From Buddleja alternifolia (lineage: Eukaryota; Streptophyta; Magnoliopsida; Lamiales; Scrophulariaceae): DNA of 64,000 nt. The stretch spans positions 17,923,134 through 17,987,133 of the forward strand of contig CM033401.1 of assembly GCA_019426215.1 (NCBI GenBank), read 5' to 3'. Below the pieces are notes generated by a model. That model saw only the letters and a list, made by a program, of their open reading frames with translations. It made no database searches and was not told where the DNA came from. The position numbers were made by a program, and so were the translations under genes. This document shows positions 23,167 through 35,125 of this stretch, in pieces (the stretch's first letter is position 1; each line of letters starts with the position of its first letter).

Positions 23167-24946
23167 TGTTGTGAATCCTGTATTCATGCGCAGCAGAAAT
23201 GATAAAAACAGATCCGGATTCACAATTGGACACTTTTGGGTTTTAATAATTTTTCATTCAATTTTCGAAAAATATATATGAGGATGAATTGTAATTTCAT
23301 CCTTTTTACTAACTTCTTGATTTCGATGAAAGTCTTGATCTTTCGGATAGCAACAATTCTAAACTCTTGTCTCTAGATATCACGTCGGAACTAGCTACGA
23401 AGAAAAATTCTCCCCCTTTTGACACACTATGGCCGACGGCTTTACTAGGGGAGGAGAGAATATTTTTCTTTTCTTTCTTTTCTGTCAAGTCTAATTGTTC
23501 GAGTTAGCTTTTAACTGAACCAATGATATGTATCTATAAGGAGTGATGGGCTTGGAATTAACTAATTCCTTGAGCCTATCCAACTCCTAAAATCCGCCAA
23601 CCACACGCCCCCTCATCCTAAGTTGGGCTTAGTTGACTTTCAACTTAGTCCAATTATTAATTAGGTCCAATATATTTTAATCCAATTAAAATATAATACT
23701 AATTAATATTTCTCCAAATTAAATAATCTATTTATTTAATAAAAGGATGAGTACAATAAATAAGTTTATTTATTTATTATAATTTATTTATTTTCATTAA
23801 TCTAATTAATCAAATAAATTAATGCGTTCATAAGAAATACATCTGATTATTTATTATTAATTTATTTCCATTGATCCAATTAATCAAATAAATTAATTTA
23901 CTCGTCAAATAGCAAATTACCTCATTTATGTAATTGACAACGAAAGAATTCTCTTTGCTCAATTCATTTTAAGTGCAACTCTCTAGGTTCGTTTCAATTG
24001 GCATTTGGAAGGAAACCAAGAATGTGAGTGTCACTAAGCCAGTCACGTGGACTCATATCGAAACCCAATTGAAATGAATGGATCAATACAAATCCTTTAG
24101 GTCATAGATACCATGAGAGTATAAGCCCTTCACTGTAACATCCCGATCAAGTGAGAGTCATGGAATATGTCAAACTCACAGGACTCGATGTTGTGCTTTA
24201 AGGAATCATAGTAAGATGAAATTACTGAACTACCCTTATGTACTATACATAAGTTAGTTCTCCTGCTTTGGTCAAAGACTTATAATTTCATTTACCTAAG
24301 ATCGAACAGGACGTTAACTCGTTACTACCTGAGACAGTGAATCCCCTATTGGCAATCACCGAACAATTGCCACTTGTCCTTCTGAATCGCATTTCGAGGT
24401 TGATCCCACCAAAGGGTGAAATAGATCTAAATATTCTAATAACTCGTTCAGTGTCATAAGTCCAATCTTCGTGAATCCTCAGGTCTAAGGCTCACGCACA
24501 CTACTGCGACCAGTCATTCAATCATTGACTATCCAAGAGTAAATGCCCATGTGATTGAATTACAGCGAGCCACGTTCGAATATATCAATCCCATTGACAT
24601 ATCTATGATCAAGCTCCCACCATCTAAAGTGACCGACTGACACTCCTTGTCAAAGTTTACGTCATACAAGTCTGGTCTTTAATGCCCAATTATGTCTCAT
24701 CGACTTGCGAGCTCTAGTTTTAGTAAACAAGGAACCGGTACTTCTAGTGTCCATCTCCTCAAACCATTGAAGAGTAGGAGATCTCTCTTGATTACCTTGG
24801 ACTTATTTATTCAATACTTATATTAATGCCATCAAGATTGATATAAACAAAATTATGCCTTTATTAATGAATAAGAGTTTGTACAATGTAAATGTAATGC
24901 CCTAATAATCTAATTCCTCTATGGATGGGAGGGCGTAATCCTAACA
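23167..24946 (-). repeat. Copia B 3' LTR (1780 bp)
   Basis: On the - strand it begins TGTTAGGATTACGCCC at 24946 and ends GGATTCACAACA at 23167. It matches 33353-35120 along its full length. The purine-rich tract precedes it on the - strand. Confidence 0.92.
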
Positions 24947-24957
24947 ATCTCCCACTT
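24947..24957 (-). promoter_or_regulatory. Copia B polypurine tract
   Basis: AAGTGGGAGAT on the - strand lies immediately before the 3' LTR, where the plus-strand primer is made. Elements A (37066-37076) and C (43722-43732) have nearly the same tract. Confidence 0.85.
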
Positions 24958-25068
24958 GCACTCAATGCCAATCGCTATGGTATCTAATACGCATCTTCTC
25001 AAGATGTCGTTCTAGCACTGCCTGTGATAGTGGTTTGGTCAGTGTGTCAGCAACGTTATTTGCTGAAT

Positions 25069-26557
25069 CTATCCTCTGCACAGTGATGTCGCCTCTTCCA
25101 ATGATCTTTTTAATGATGTGGTATCTTCTCTCAACGTGTTTAGATTTATTGTGAAACCTGGGCTCCTTAGCCTGCAGATGGCTCCATTGTTGTCACATAA
25201 TAGTGGCAACGGGAGCTCTATTCTAGGAACCATTTGAAGTTCAACCACAAACTTTTTATCCAAACAGCCTCTTTGGCTGCCTCTGAGGCAGCCACGTACT
25301 CAGCTTTGATGGTTGAGTTAGCCATCGTGCTTTGCTTAGAACTTTTCCAAGTCACTGCTCCATCTTTTAAAGTGAATACAAACACCGATACAGATTTACG
25401 ATCATCGACATCAGACTGGAAGTCAGAGTCAGTATCACCGTCCGCCTTCAGTTTCCCATCTCCATATGTTAAACACATATCCTTAATTCTTCTTAAGTAC
25501 TTAAGGAGCAATCCAATGCTTTTCCTCTGGGTTAACTTGAAACCTACTTACCACACTCACAGCGTAGGCAATGTCAGGTCTTGTGCATAACATAGCGTAC
25601 ATAAGACTTCCTACTCCTGATGCATAGGGGACTCCACTCATTCACTTACGATCGTCCTCACTTTGAGGACTCATCGATTTAGAGAGATGGAGTCCATGCC
25701 TTATGGGCAAGAGGCCTCTCTTGGAATCTTCCATTCCGAATCTTTTCAGAACCTTTTCCAAATAGAGGGCTTGGGAGAGACCCATTTTCCTATTGCTCTA
25801 TCCCTGAAGACGCGAATTGTAAAGATATAAGTCACTTCTCCTAAGTCTTTCATGGAGAACGTGCTTGAGAGCCAAATTTTGACTGAAGTCAACATGCTTA
25901 TATCATTACCTATTAGTAGAATGTTGTCTACATATAGAACCAAAAATGATATTTTACTCCCACTGGGTTTCTTGTAAACGCATGGTTCATCTTCTTTCTT
26001 GATAAAGCCATAGTTCTAAACTTCTTCATCAAAATGAAGGTTTCAGCTCCGCGACGATTGTTTAAGTCCATAAATTGATCTATTCAATTTACACACCTTT
26101 TCCGAATCTTCATTGGACATGAAACCTTTGGGCTGTTCCATATAGATGTACTCCTTGAGGTATCCATTCAGGAACGCGGTCTTCATGTCCATCTGCCAGA
26201 TTTGATAGTCCAGGTGTATAGCTATTGCAAGTAGAATTAAAATGGATTTGATCATGGCAACGAGAGAGAATGTTCCTCACAGTCAATAACCTCTTTTTGA
26301 CTATACCCTTTCGCCACAAGCCTAGCTTTAAAGGTATCGACCTTGCCATTGGGACCAATCTTTTTCTTATAGATCCACTTGCACCCTATTGGTGTAATAC
26401 CCTTATGGCGATCCACTAGAGTCCAGACTTGGTTCGAGTACATCGAATCCATCTCTGTCTTCCTAGCCTTAAGCCATTTCGCAGAATCGATATCCTCCAT
26501 CGCATGCTCAAAAGTAGAGGGATCATCTCCATAGTTTCCTTCTGCCATGACATACAA
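25069..26557 (-). pseudogene. Copia B reverse transcriptase and RNase H
   Basis: The RT start is at 26557-26252 (AKWLKARKTEMDSMYSNQVW, PIGCKWIYKKKIGP), followed by QMDMKTAFLNGYL at about 26190. The catalytic motif near 25925 reads YVDN instead of YVDD, so the second Asp is changed to Asn. RNase H follows at 25511-25069, with AEYVAASEAAKEAVWI. Frame changes occur near 26260, 26040, 25740 and 25220. The RT therefore carries both active-site and frame damage. Confidence 0.87.
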
Positions 26558-26955
26558 ATTATGCTCTCATTGTAGCAGATAACCATATCTCTCAGGCGGC
26601 TGAGATACTCTACTTGATCTACGCGATGGTGGTTGCATTTGGTTAGGTTCATTTTGAGTCTTTTGAACAGTGGTCTGTAAAGGGATTTCGTTTTGATCAT
26701 CGTGTAGGTAGAAGAGGTATCCCATAGAACTTTTTAGGAAACCAACAAATCGACCTTTTAAAGATTCATACTCCAACTTCTCCATATTTATCCTTTTCAC
26801 ATAGGTTGGACAACCCCATATCCTAATGTGTTTAAAACTAGGTGTCTTTCCACTCCATATCTGATAGGGAGTTTTAGGAATAGACCTAGATGGACACCTG
26901 TTCAAGATGTGGGCTGCTGTAAGAAATGCACGGCCCCATAATGATATGGGAAGAT

Positions 26956-28297
26956 TGACACGCTAAAGGCTGACGTGCTTTTATAGCAAGTGCACTAGTC
27001 ATGTGTAGTAATAAAAACAGACAAAAAGAAGTCCGGGTTGTCGAACCACGGAGACTTGAATTTTAGTTTATGATTGACAATAAGTAAACAACTAAAGTAA
27101 AGTGCAAGAAAAGATTAAACAAACGAAGAATCAAAAAGGAAACAAGCAATGGATTAAATCTCACATATGATAAAATGACTAAGGCACATGCTACAACCGA
27201 ATCTACTCGTCAATATATATAAGCTACTCTTCGAATTATTAGACTCCTATTGCTTTGGTGGAAACCCTTAGCTAATTATTACCCAATGTCTCGGCTCATA
27301 ATAATTCTATGATTAATTGACGGTTCTCTAGATATGTCTATCCGAGAATCTAACCAATAACCACGCATTTACGTTCTAGAATTTCCCCGGATAAATCTGG
27401 CTAACAGCACCCGGGAATCTCTACCTATTTCTAGGGATAGTTCCTCATTTGTTTTGGATGATGTGTTGATTACTTTGCACCGTAACCTATGTTCTTTCGA
27501 ATGATAGAATAGGCACAATAGCAAGCATATGGTGATCAAGCATATGATTGGAATAAAAGCACAAAATCAACACACAAAGCAATAGGATAATTAATATGAA
27601 AAATCACTTCACATATATTGATTCATAAATTCGGCCTTCACATGGCCTTAGTACTACAAATTAGTTCCTCATCAAGACTTTAAGAAGATCTAGAGCAGAC
27701 ATATACATAATTATGAATATAAGCATGTAAATGAAAGCAAGTAAAACTCCCTAAAGTGTGCTTGATGATGGATCCTTTCTTAGTGCTTTAATCCCTAGCC
27801 AAATCCCTCTTCTTCTCCTTCAAAGGTTGATGAAAAACCGATTCAAAACCCAGAAAATGATCTTCAATCTCCCAAAATTTGAACCCCTCTTCCATGCTGA
27901 AAATTGGTTTTTATACACTTGGAAAACGGTTACACCGGCGCCTAGGCGCGGCCTACATGTCGTACTTTTCTTGGGGGATAAGTTCGGCGGCACCCAGGCG
28001 CAGACAAGACGACGCTTAGGCACGGGAATGGTGGCGCCTAGGCGCGGTCTTCAGGATGCTCACATGCTTGCTTCTTGTCCGGCTCCTGGGCATGGTCATA
28101 CTAGCGCTTGGGCGTGGTCAACAGGCTGTGTACTTGTGTTGTGTATCGTTTTTCGCTCTTTTCTTCATGTGCTCTCGTTTATTACCTGAAATCACTTAAT
28201 ACCCCGATTAAATGTAAATGCATCATGATTTAGGTGATAAATGACTTCAAAGCATAAGCATTATGGGCTTAAAAACACGTAAAAATGCCTCTTATCA
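26956..28297 (-). mobile_element. Solo LTR, copy 1 (1342 bp), in the B integrase
   Basis: It is flanked by the 5-bp TSD AAGAT (26951-26955 and 28298-28302). On the - strand it begins TGATAAGAGGCATTTT and ends AGCGTGTCA, and it has no internal retrotransposon genes, so it is a solo LTR left by recombination (or a very small non-autonomous element). The end near GGTTCGACAACCCGGACTT and ACTAGTGCACTTGC resembles Athila-type gypsy LTRs, which is my inference. It contains several GGCGCCTAGGCGCGG-like GC-rich motifs at 27935-28125. Confidence 0.87.
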
Positions 28298-28555
28298 AAG
28301 ATCTATGTAGCTGAGCATCGATCGAACCATATCTAATAGTATTCTATTTCATCGTTCGGCTACCCCATTTAGTTGTGGAGTTTCATGAGGAGTCAATTGT
28401 AATACAATTCCACGTTCAATTAAGAACTCGCCAAATTCGGCACTCATATATTCTCTAGCTCGATCAGATCGTAGTGTTTTAATACGTTTGCTAGTTTGGT
28501 TTTCAACCAACGCCTTGAACTCTTTGAACAACAGACTTATACTTCATTAGGTATA

Positions 28556-29938
28556 TGACACGCTAGAAGCTAAAGTGCTTTCGTAGCAAGTGCACTAGTC
28601 GTGTGTAGTAATAAGTGGACGGTAAGTCCGGGTTGTCGAACCTCAAGGACTAGTTATTTAGTTTATGATTTTCGATAACAAAAGGAATTAAAATAGAGAT
28701 TTAAATAAGCAAAAAGGTAGAAGAACTAAAACGAGGGTAAAGAGGGATTAAACTTCCAAGGTGGATGGGTGACTATGGCTCATGTTCGGGCACGTGTTGC
28801 GTATTGTTATCCTAAGATCATTACCAATTCATTAGACATACATTGCTATGGTGAAAACTCCTAAGGTAAAGAATAACCGTTGTCTCATGATAGACTCCTA
28901 TACTTAATTGGTGGTTTCCTAAGTATGTCTACCCGAAAATCTAACCACGAAGCATGCATTGAAGAGCTAGAGCTTTCTTGATTAAAATTGAATGACTTCA
29001 CCCGGGAATCTTTACCCATGTCTAGGGCAATTCCTATTTGGTCGGTGATGTTGTGAAATTCTTGCACCCTAAGTCAATTTTCTCTCGAATAATTCACCTA
29101 GGCATGATATCAAACACATGGTGATCAAGCATATGTAAGGCATTCAACCACAAAATCACAACACATAGCAATATACGAATTGAAACGGAAAACGATTTTA
29201 TTATCACAATACTAACAACATGGCCTTCTCATGGCCCTAGTTCAACAATTTAGCTCATAAAATGCATAAGGAAAAAGCTAAGCATAAGATCCATGTTCAT
29301 AGACAAAGATGAATCTGAAGCTAAGAAACTCTCTATGTTGAATTGATGATCTAATCTTTAATTGGAGGCTTGAATCTCTTCTTTCCCTTATCTTTTTCTC
29401 TTCTAAAGTGATGAAAAGTGAGGTCCCAATCCCAAGAAATCCCCAAAATTTACTTAGAATTTGAACCCCCTCTCCCATGCTGAAATTTAGCCTTTATACC
29501 TTGAAAAACGGTCACATCGGCACCTAGGCATGGTCCGGGTGGCCTAAATGTCTTGGGAAATAATTTTATCGGCGTCTAGGCGCGGGTGAGGTAGCGCCTA
29601 GGCGCTGGTTGTAGAGTCGGAACCGTTTTCTTGTTTTTCAGCGCAGCAATTGTATTTTCTTCATAATTATCTCCACGGACCTCGAATTTGGATGATTCAA
29701 GTTGTCACGTGAAGCCAAGACGGAGTTATACAACTTTATATAAGAAAATGTCCTCAAATTTGGCTTCAAAATACACTAAGATACTGTGTTTTTTGCGCTC
29801 TTTACGTTGATTGCAGTGATTTTCCACCTTTACTCAATAAGCACATAGATTATACGCATATGTGGCATAAATCAAGTGATAAATGAATCTAAAACATAAA
29901 TGTAAGGGCTTAAAAACACATAAAAATGACTCTTATCA
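28556..29938 (-). mobile_element. Solo LTR, copy 2 (1383 bp), in the B integrase
   Basis: Same family and same orientation as the copy at 26956, but a separate insertion: its TSD is GTATA (28551-28555 and 29939-29943). It begins TGATAAGAGTCATTTT on the - strand and ends AGCGTGTCA. The GC-rich CCTAGGCGC motifs recur at 29515-29605. No gene inside is supported. Confidence 0.87.
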
Positions 29939-30247
29939 GTATACGAGACCATGCCTAAAGTGGTCGTCAGTAAATGTAATGAAGTATTGAAAACCTCCAC
30001 GAGCCACTTCCCCGAAAAGCCCGCAAACATCAGTATGTATTAAACCAAGGACTTCATTGGCTCGTCCAAAATGACCTATGAAGGGTGACCTAGTCATTTT
30101 GCCTTTGAGACAAGACTCGCAAGTGGGGAGTGGGTCCAACCCAAATGTGCTTATTAGTTCATTTTTCTCACGTTCGCGAATCTTGTATTCTCCAGCATGA
30201 CCTAGTCTCAAGTGCCAAATAAGTCTTTAGTTTGTCCCAGACATACC

Positions 30248-30610
30248 TCATTTCTTGGTGATTGTATTCACAATACATCTATTTTGGATATTCAAGTAAT
30301 ATAAACCATTTACTAAAGATGTAGAGCCAACAAAATTACTTCTAAAATAAATATTGCAAACATTGTTCAAAAATCGGAAATTGTATCCAAGTTTAACTAA
30401 TACGGGAATAGAACAAATATTTTTAAACCCGTTGGGCAAAATAAGGCAATCATCCAAAACTAGTAAATGTCCAGTAGATAAAAATAAAGAAGTGGATCAT
30501 ATGTGTGTAGCTATCACACTATGTCCGCTGCCTACATGGATCATCATTTCTTGCTCCTCAAGCCTCTTACTTCTTTCCAGATCCTGTTTCAAAACACAGA
30601 CACAAGTCAT
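30248..30610 (-). pseudogene. Copia B protease region with the active site deleted
   Basis: The frame passes from LETNCSMT directly to CVCVLKQDLERSKRLEE near 30602-30607. The matching place in A has about 14 extra residues containing the active-site WILDS motif. The deletion therefore removed the catalytic Asp motif while keeping the reading frame. The C-terminal protease part (LILPNGFKNICSIPVLVKLGY) is at 30457-30248, after a frame break. Confidence 0.82.
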
Positions 30611-31480
30611 AGAACAATTAGTTTCTAAAACATAAAGTTCCATACATGCAACAGTATCAGCCTTTAGCTTTGGGCAGTCACGCTTCCAGTGACCGGCCTC
30701 TTTGCAGTAAAGGCAGATATCTGTCTTCTTTGGCCGATGCCCTCTATACTTCTTAGCAACTTTTCTTTTTCCTATGTTTCCCTCAGCCTCCAATGCTCCC
30801 TTCCTCTTCTTACTCCTCTTTCTCTTGTTAGAACTCGAAGTCCCTCTAAAGGTTGAGATGGCTAGAGCAAACTCCTTTCCCTTTGGCTTCATTTGGCCCT
30901 GGGCACTGATCAGTTTGTTCATTAGTCCAGCTAATGTACATTCGATCTCATTCATGTTGAAGTTCACAATGAATTGGGAAAAAGAGCTAGGGAGTGATTG
31001 CAGGATGAGATTAGTTTGAAGGTGGAAATCCATGAAAAAATCGAGAGCTTTCAATCTCTCAATCATTGAAATCATTTTAAGTAAATGGCCTCCCATCTTC
31101 TCTCTTTCTCCCATCCTAGCTCTGAAGAGCTCTCTCGATATCTCATATCGAGCGGTCCTACTATGCTCTCTGTAAAGCTCCTTGAGATGCATCATGATCG
31201 ACCTCGAGTCATCCATGTTCTCGTGGGATCTTTGCAATTCATTGTTCATGGAGCCGAGCATGTAACCCTTCACGCGAATGTCATCTTTACACCAAGTGTT
31301 ATATACTTAACGTTCATTGTCCTCGACATCTTCAGCTGAGGTAGCGGGTTTGTCAGCCTCGAGTACATATCTGAGGGACTCTAAACTTAGGATAATCCTC
31401 AAATTTCTGAGTCAGTCAGTATAATTTGGTCCAGTGAGGACGTTTTTCTCAAGCAATGTTGAAAGAGGGTTGTTAACCAT
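30611..31480 (-). pseudogene. Copia B gag with intact zinc knuckle
   Basis: The start is the ATG at 31480-31478 (MVNNPLSTLLEKNVLTGPNY); a stop follows within a few codons. From 31273 a continuous frame carries GYMLGSMNNELQRSHEN, ILQSLPSSFSQFIVNFN, a basic Lys/Arg-rich stretch and the zinc knuckle CLYCKEAGHWKRDC with all Cys and His kept. A 36-base tandem duplication lies at the start (about 31456-31507). Gag binds and packages the element RNA. Confidence 0.87.
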
Positions 31481-31507
31481 TTTGAGAGAGAATGTTGAAA
31501 GAGGGAT

Positions 31508-33338
31508 GTTAACCATTTTGAGAGAGAAAATAAAATAACTGCAGAGAATAAAGAAAGATTCAATTAGGTCTTTATGTTGTACTCCAAGTAAAATTAGATA
31601 GGACTTTGAATTTTCACTTGGCTCCCACTACATTTTTCGAATCATTGCACTCCCACTGCAATATTTGGGAATCTCGTTGGAAAGACTTCGTAGTGAATGA
31701 TTGAGTTCTTTAACAAAGTCGGTGAGTTGCAACCCTTTAACGATATATGGCTCACTAATTTTATTAAAGTGGCAATCCTTGCCAGCATCGTCCAACATGC
31801 GATTCAATCATTAGTTTGGCTGATAGATCAAGAGACTGCAACCCTTTAACGATATATAGGTTGTGATTTATCTAAACTTGGGCCCATCAACTTCCAATCA
31901 ATCTAACAATTGAATTCCACCTTGCAACCCTCTGTCGATATATGAGGTGGAATTTGTTTTGATTGATGGCATCTAATGCACTTAGAGATTTTAAATAAAT
32001 ATCGCAATGCATAACCCCCACTTACTGGGAAGAAATTATGCATATTGACATTAATTCAATTTCTCCTAAGTTTGATGGAGAGTCGGGACATCCAATTCCC
32101 TTTTAATCTAAATTCAGTATTATTATCCAACAGGAGAATTTGGGATTAAATTGGTCCCACTTTGCACATTATCTATTTATAGCGTGCATTCGTGGATTAT
32201 AATATAGAAATCGCCTAACAATTCTATCATATATGCTTTCCATCGACTTATCTAGATTGAGTCAAGACAATTGCTCAATCGAGGGTTAGGGGACCTACAA
32301 GATCTAACCTATGTCTAACTTCAAGGTCTTCTAGCTCCAAGCAGATCTTCTTCTGAAAAGGTCCTATTCCAATTACATAGATATAAATGCATCCTATACA
32401 TTTTTCTATAAAAAATAAAATACAAAGGGGGGGGGGGGGGGTTCAAAAGACCCGATACAACCCAGAAAACAAAATCCATATAGAAATCCCATGGAAGGCA
32501 TCCCACAATATCAAACATCAAAAGATTAAAAGATAGCTAACACGTTGGAGTTCTTTCAAAAAGAATTAAATTAAAATACAATTCTAATTAAGTGTGATTT
32601 CAAAATAATTGAAAGAATCAATTCTAAATTGATTCGAAAAAGAATTTAATTCAAAATAAATTTCTTTGTTCTAGGATTTTTTTATTTTAAATCTAATTTG
32701 AAATTAGGCATAAAACTAATTTCTAAAATTACTTTATCCTTTAATTCATTTTAAAATCATTTTAAAATAAATATTTTATTTTATTTTAAAAAATTGAGTT
32801 GACCTGTGGGTAGAAACCGTGGTTTGACCTGGCTCTTAATTTTTTTTTTTAAATAATTAAATTACCAGATCGTGGAGCGACCAGATTGCACGGGACGACC
32901 CATTGTGCGCAGGGGCAACACCAGACGCCGTGTGGCACTTGCGACCATCGGGGCTGCACCGTCTCGACTCCCCAAGCCAAAATCAGCAACTTTCAAAACC
33001 ACATATTCATGTTCATGCATAAGTTCATATCCATTACAAAAACTTTGAATTACATTCAAAATATAAATCACGCAATCAAATTTTTTGTTCAGATTTAACT
33101 TTCAAAAATAAATCTAACAACAAAAAATATTAATCCAATCAAATTTTTTATCAAATTTCATATCCAATATAAAAAATTGATTCATATTCAAAACATAAAT
33201 CATATAATCAAATTTTCGGTTCAGATTTAACTTTCAAAAAATAAATCTAACCATGAAAAATATTAATCTAATTAAATTTTTCATCACAAACATGAAATCT
33301 AACATATTCATATCTAAAATCATTAAAAGCCAAAAGTT
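31508..33338 (-). other. Copia B untranslated leader
   Basis: A long non-coding stretch between gag and the PBS. It contains a run of 15 G at 32427-32441 and a GC-rich patch at 32870-32980 in otherwise AT-rich sequence. No supported gene. Confidence 0.6.
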
Positions 33339-33351
33339 GGCTTTGATACCA
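33339..33351 (-). promoter_or_regulatory. Copia B primer-binding site
   Basis: On the - strand TGGTATCAAAGCC follows the 5' LTR after one base. It matches the initiator-Met tRNA site seen in A except for one changed base (CAAAG for CAGAG). Confidence 0.9.
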
Positions 33352-33352
33352 C

Positions 33353-35120
33353 TATTGTGAATCATGTATTCATGCACAGCGGAAGCGATAAAAATAGATC
33401 CGGATTTACAATTGGATCACTTTTGGGTTTTAATAATTTTTCTTGCAATTTTCGAAAAATATGTATGAGGATGAATTCTAATTTCATCCTTTTTACTAAC
33501 CTCTTGATTTCGATGAAAGTCTTGATCTTCCGAATAGCAGCAATTCCAAACTCCTGCCTCTAGATATCACGCCGGAACGAGTTACGAAGAAAAATCCTCC
33601 ACCTTTTGACACACTATAGCCGGCTACTTTACTAGGGGAGGAGAGAATATCTTTCTCTTCTTTATTTTCTATCAAGTATAATTGTGAGAGTTAGGTTTTG
33701 ATTGAACCAGTGATAGGTGTTTATAAGGAGTGATAGACTTGAAATTAACTAATTCTTTAAGCCCATCCAACTCCTAAAATCCGCCTACCACACGCCCCAT
33801 CATCCTAAGTTGAGCTAAGTTGACTTTCAACTTAGTCCAATTATTAATTAGGTCCAATATATTTTAATTCAATTAAAATATAATACTAATTAATATTCCT
33901 CCGAATTAAATAATCTAATTATTTAATAAAAGGATGAGTATTAATAAATAAGTCTATTTATTTATTATAATTAATTTATTTTCATTAATCTAATTAATCA
34001 AATAAATTAATGCATTCATAATAAATACATCTAATTATTTATTATTAATTTATTTCCATTAATCCAATTAATCAAATAAATTAATTTGCTCATCAAATAG
34101 CAAATTACCTAATTTATGTAATTGACAACGAAACAATTCTCTTTGCTCAATTCCTTTTAAGCGCGACTCTTTAAGTTCGTTTCAATTGGCATTGGAAGGA
34201 AACCAAGGATGTGAGTGGCACTAAGCTAGTCACGTGGACTCACATCAAAACCCATGAAATGAATGGATCTATTCGAACCTTTAGGTCACAGATACCATGT
34301 GAGTATAAGCCATTCATTGTAACATCCTGATCGAGTGAGAGTCATGGAATATATCAAACTCACAGAACTCGATGTTGTGCTTTAGGGAATCATAGTAAGA
34401 TGAAATTACTGAACTACCCTTATGTACTATACATAAGTTAGTTCTCCTGCTTTGGCCAAAGACTTATAATTTCATTTACCTACGATCGAACAAGACTTAA
34501 CTCATTACTACCCGAGACAGTGAATCCCCTATTGGCAATCATCGAACAATTGCCATTTGTCCTTCTAAACCGCACTTCGAGGTTGATATCACCAAAGGGT
34601 GAAATGGATCTAACTACTATAATAACTCGTTTAGTATCACAAGTCCAATCTTCGTGAATCCTCAGGTTTAAGGCTCACGCACACTACCGCAACTAGTAAT
34701 TCAATCATTGACTATCCAAGAGTAAATGTCCATGCGATTGAATTAGGGCGAGCCGTGTTTGAATATGTCAATTCCGTTGACATATCTATGACCAAGCTCC
34801 CACCATCCAAAGTGACCGACTGACACTCCTTGTCAAAGTTTGCGTCACACAAGTCTGGTCTTTAATGCCCAATTAAGACTCGTTGACTTGCGAACTCTAG
34901 TTTAAGTGAACAAGGAACCGATACTTCTAGTGTCCATCTTCTCAGACCATTGAGGAGTAGAAGCTCCATCTTGATTACCTTTGTTCAATACTTATATTAA
35001 TGCCATCAAGATTGATATGAACAAAACTATGCATTTATTAATGAATAAGAGTTTCTACAACATAAATGTAATGCCCTAATAATCTAATTCCTCTATGGCA
35101 TGGAGGGCATAATCCTAATA
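33353..35120 (-). repeat. Copia B 5' LTR (1768 bp)
   Basis: It matches 23167-24946. Both termini have decayed from the canonical form: the - strand start reads TATTAGG for TGTTAGG and the end reads CAATA for CAACA, each a single G-to-A or C-to-T type change as expected at methylated sites. The TSD ATGAT follows at 35121. Confidence 0.9.
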
Positions 35121-35125
35121 ATGAT

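Larger units (their letters stand above)
26567..30247 (-). pseudogene. Copia B integrase, split into three pieces by two solo LTRs
   Basis: The integrase reads on the - strand as 30247-29944 (RLGHAGEY, CESCLKGKM, HTDVCGLFG), then 28550-28303 (KTLRSDRAREY with the second Asp; PQLNGVAER with the catalytic Glu), then 26950-26567 (MNRCPSRSIPKTPYQIW, GCPTYVKR). The gaps are exactly the two TSD-flanked LTR insertions, and the protein continues across each. The HHCC and D,D,E residues can still be seen, so the integrase was in better condition than A's when it was split. Confidence 0.88.
23167..35120 (-). mobile_element. Copia element B, nested in A, reverse orientation
   Basis: Two LTRs of about 1.77 kb face each other in direct orientation (23167-24946 and 33353-35120). 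The whole is flanked by the 5-bp TSD ATGAT (23162-23166 and 35121-35125) inside A's pol. The - strand order is LTR, PBS, leader, gag, protease, integrase, RT, RNase H, PPT, LTR. Two solo LTRs of another family sit in its integrase. B is related to A (similar gag and pol) but has distinct LTRs. It is defective: protease active site deleted, RT active site changed, many frameshifts. Confidence 0.93.

Noticed and set aside
27758..28189. 143-codon open frame
   Set aside because: Lies wholly inside a TSD-flanked solo LTR, on the opposite strand to its likely transcription; no motif.
26951..29943. One complete LTR element with two LTRs and B integrase as its interior
   Set aside because: The two LTRs have different TSDs (AAGAT and GTATA) and the 254 bp between them continue the B integrase frame.
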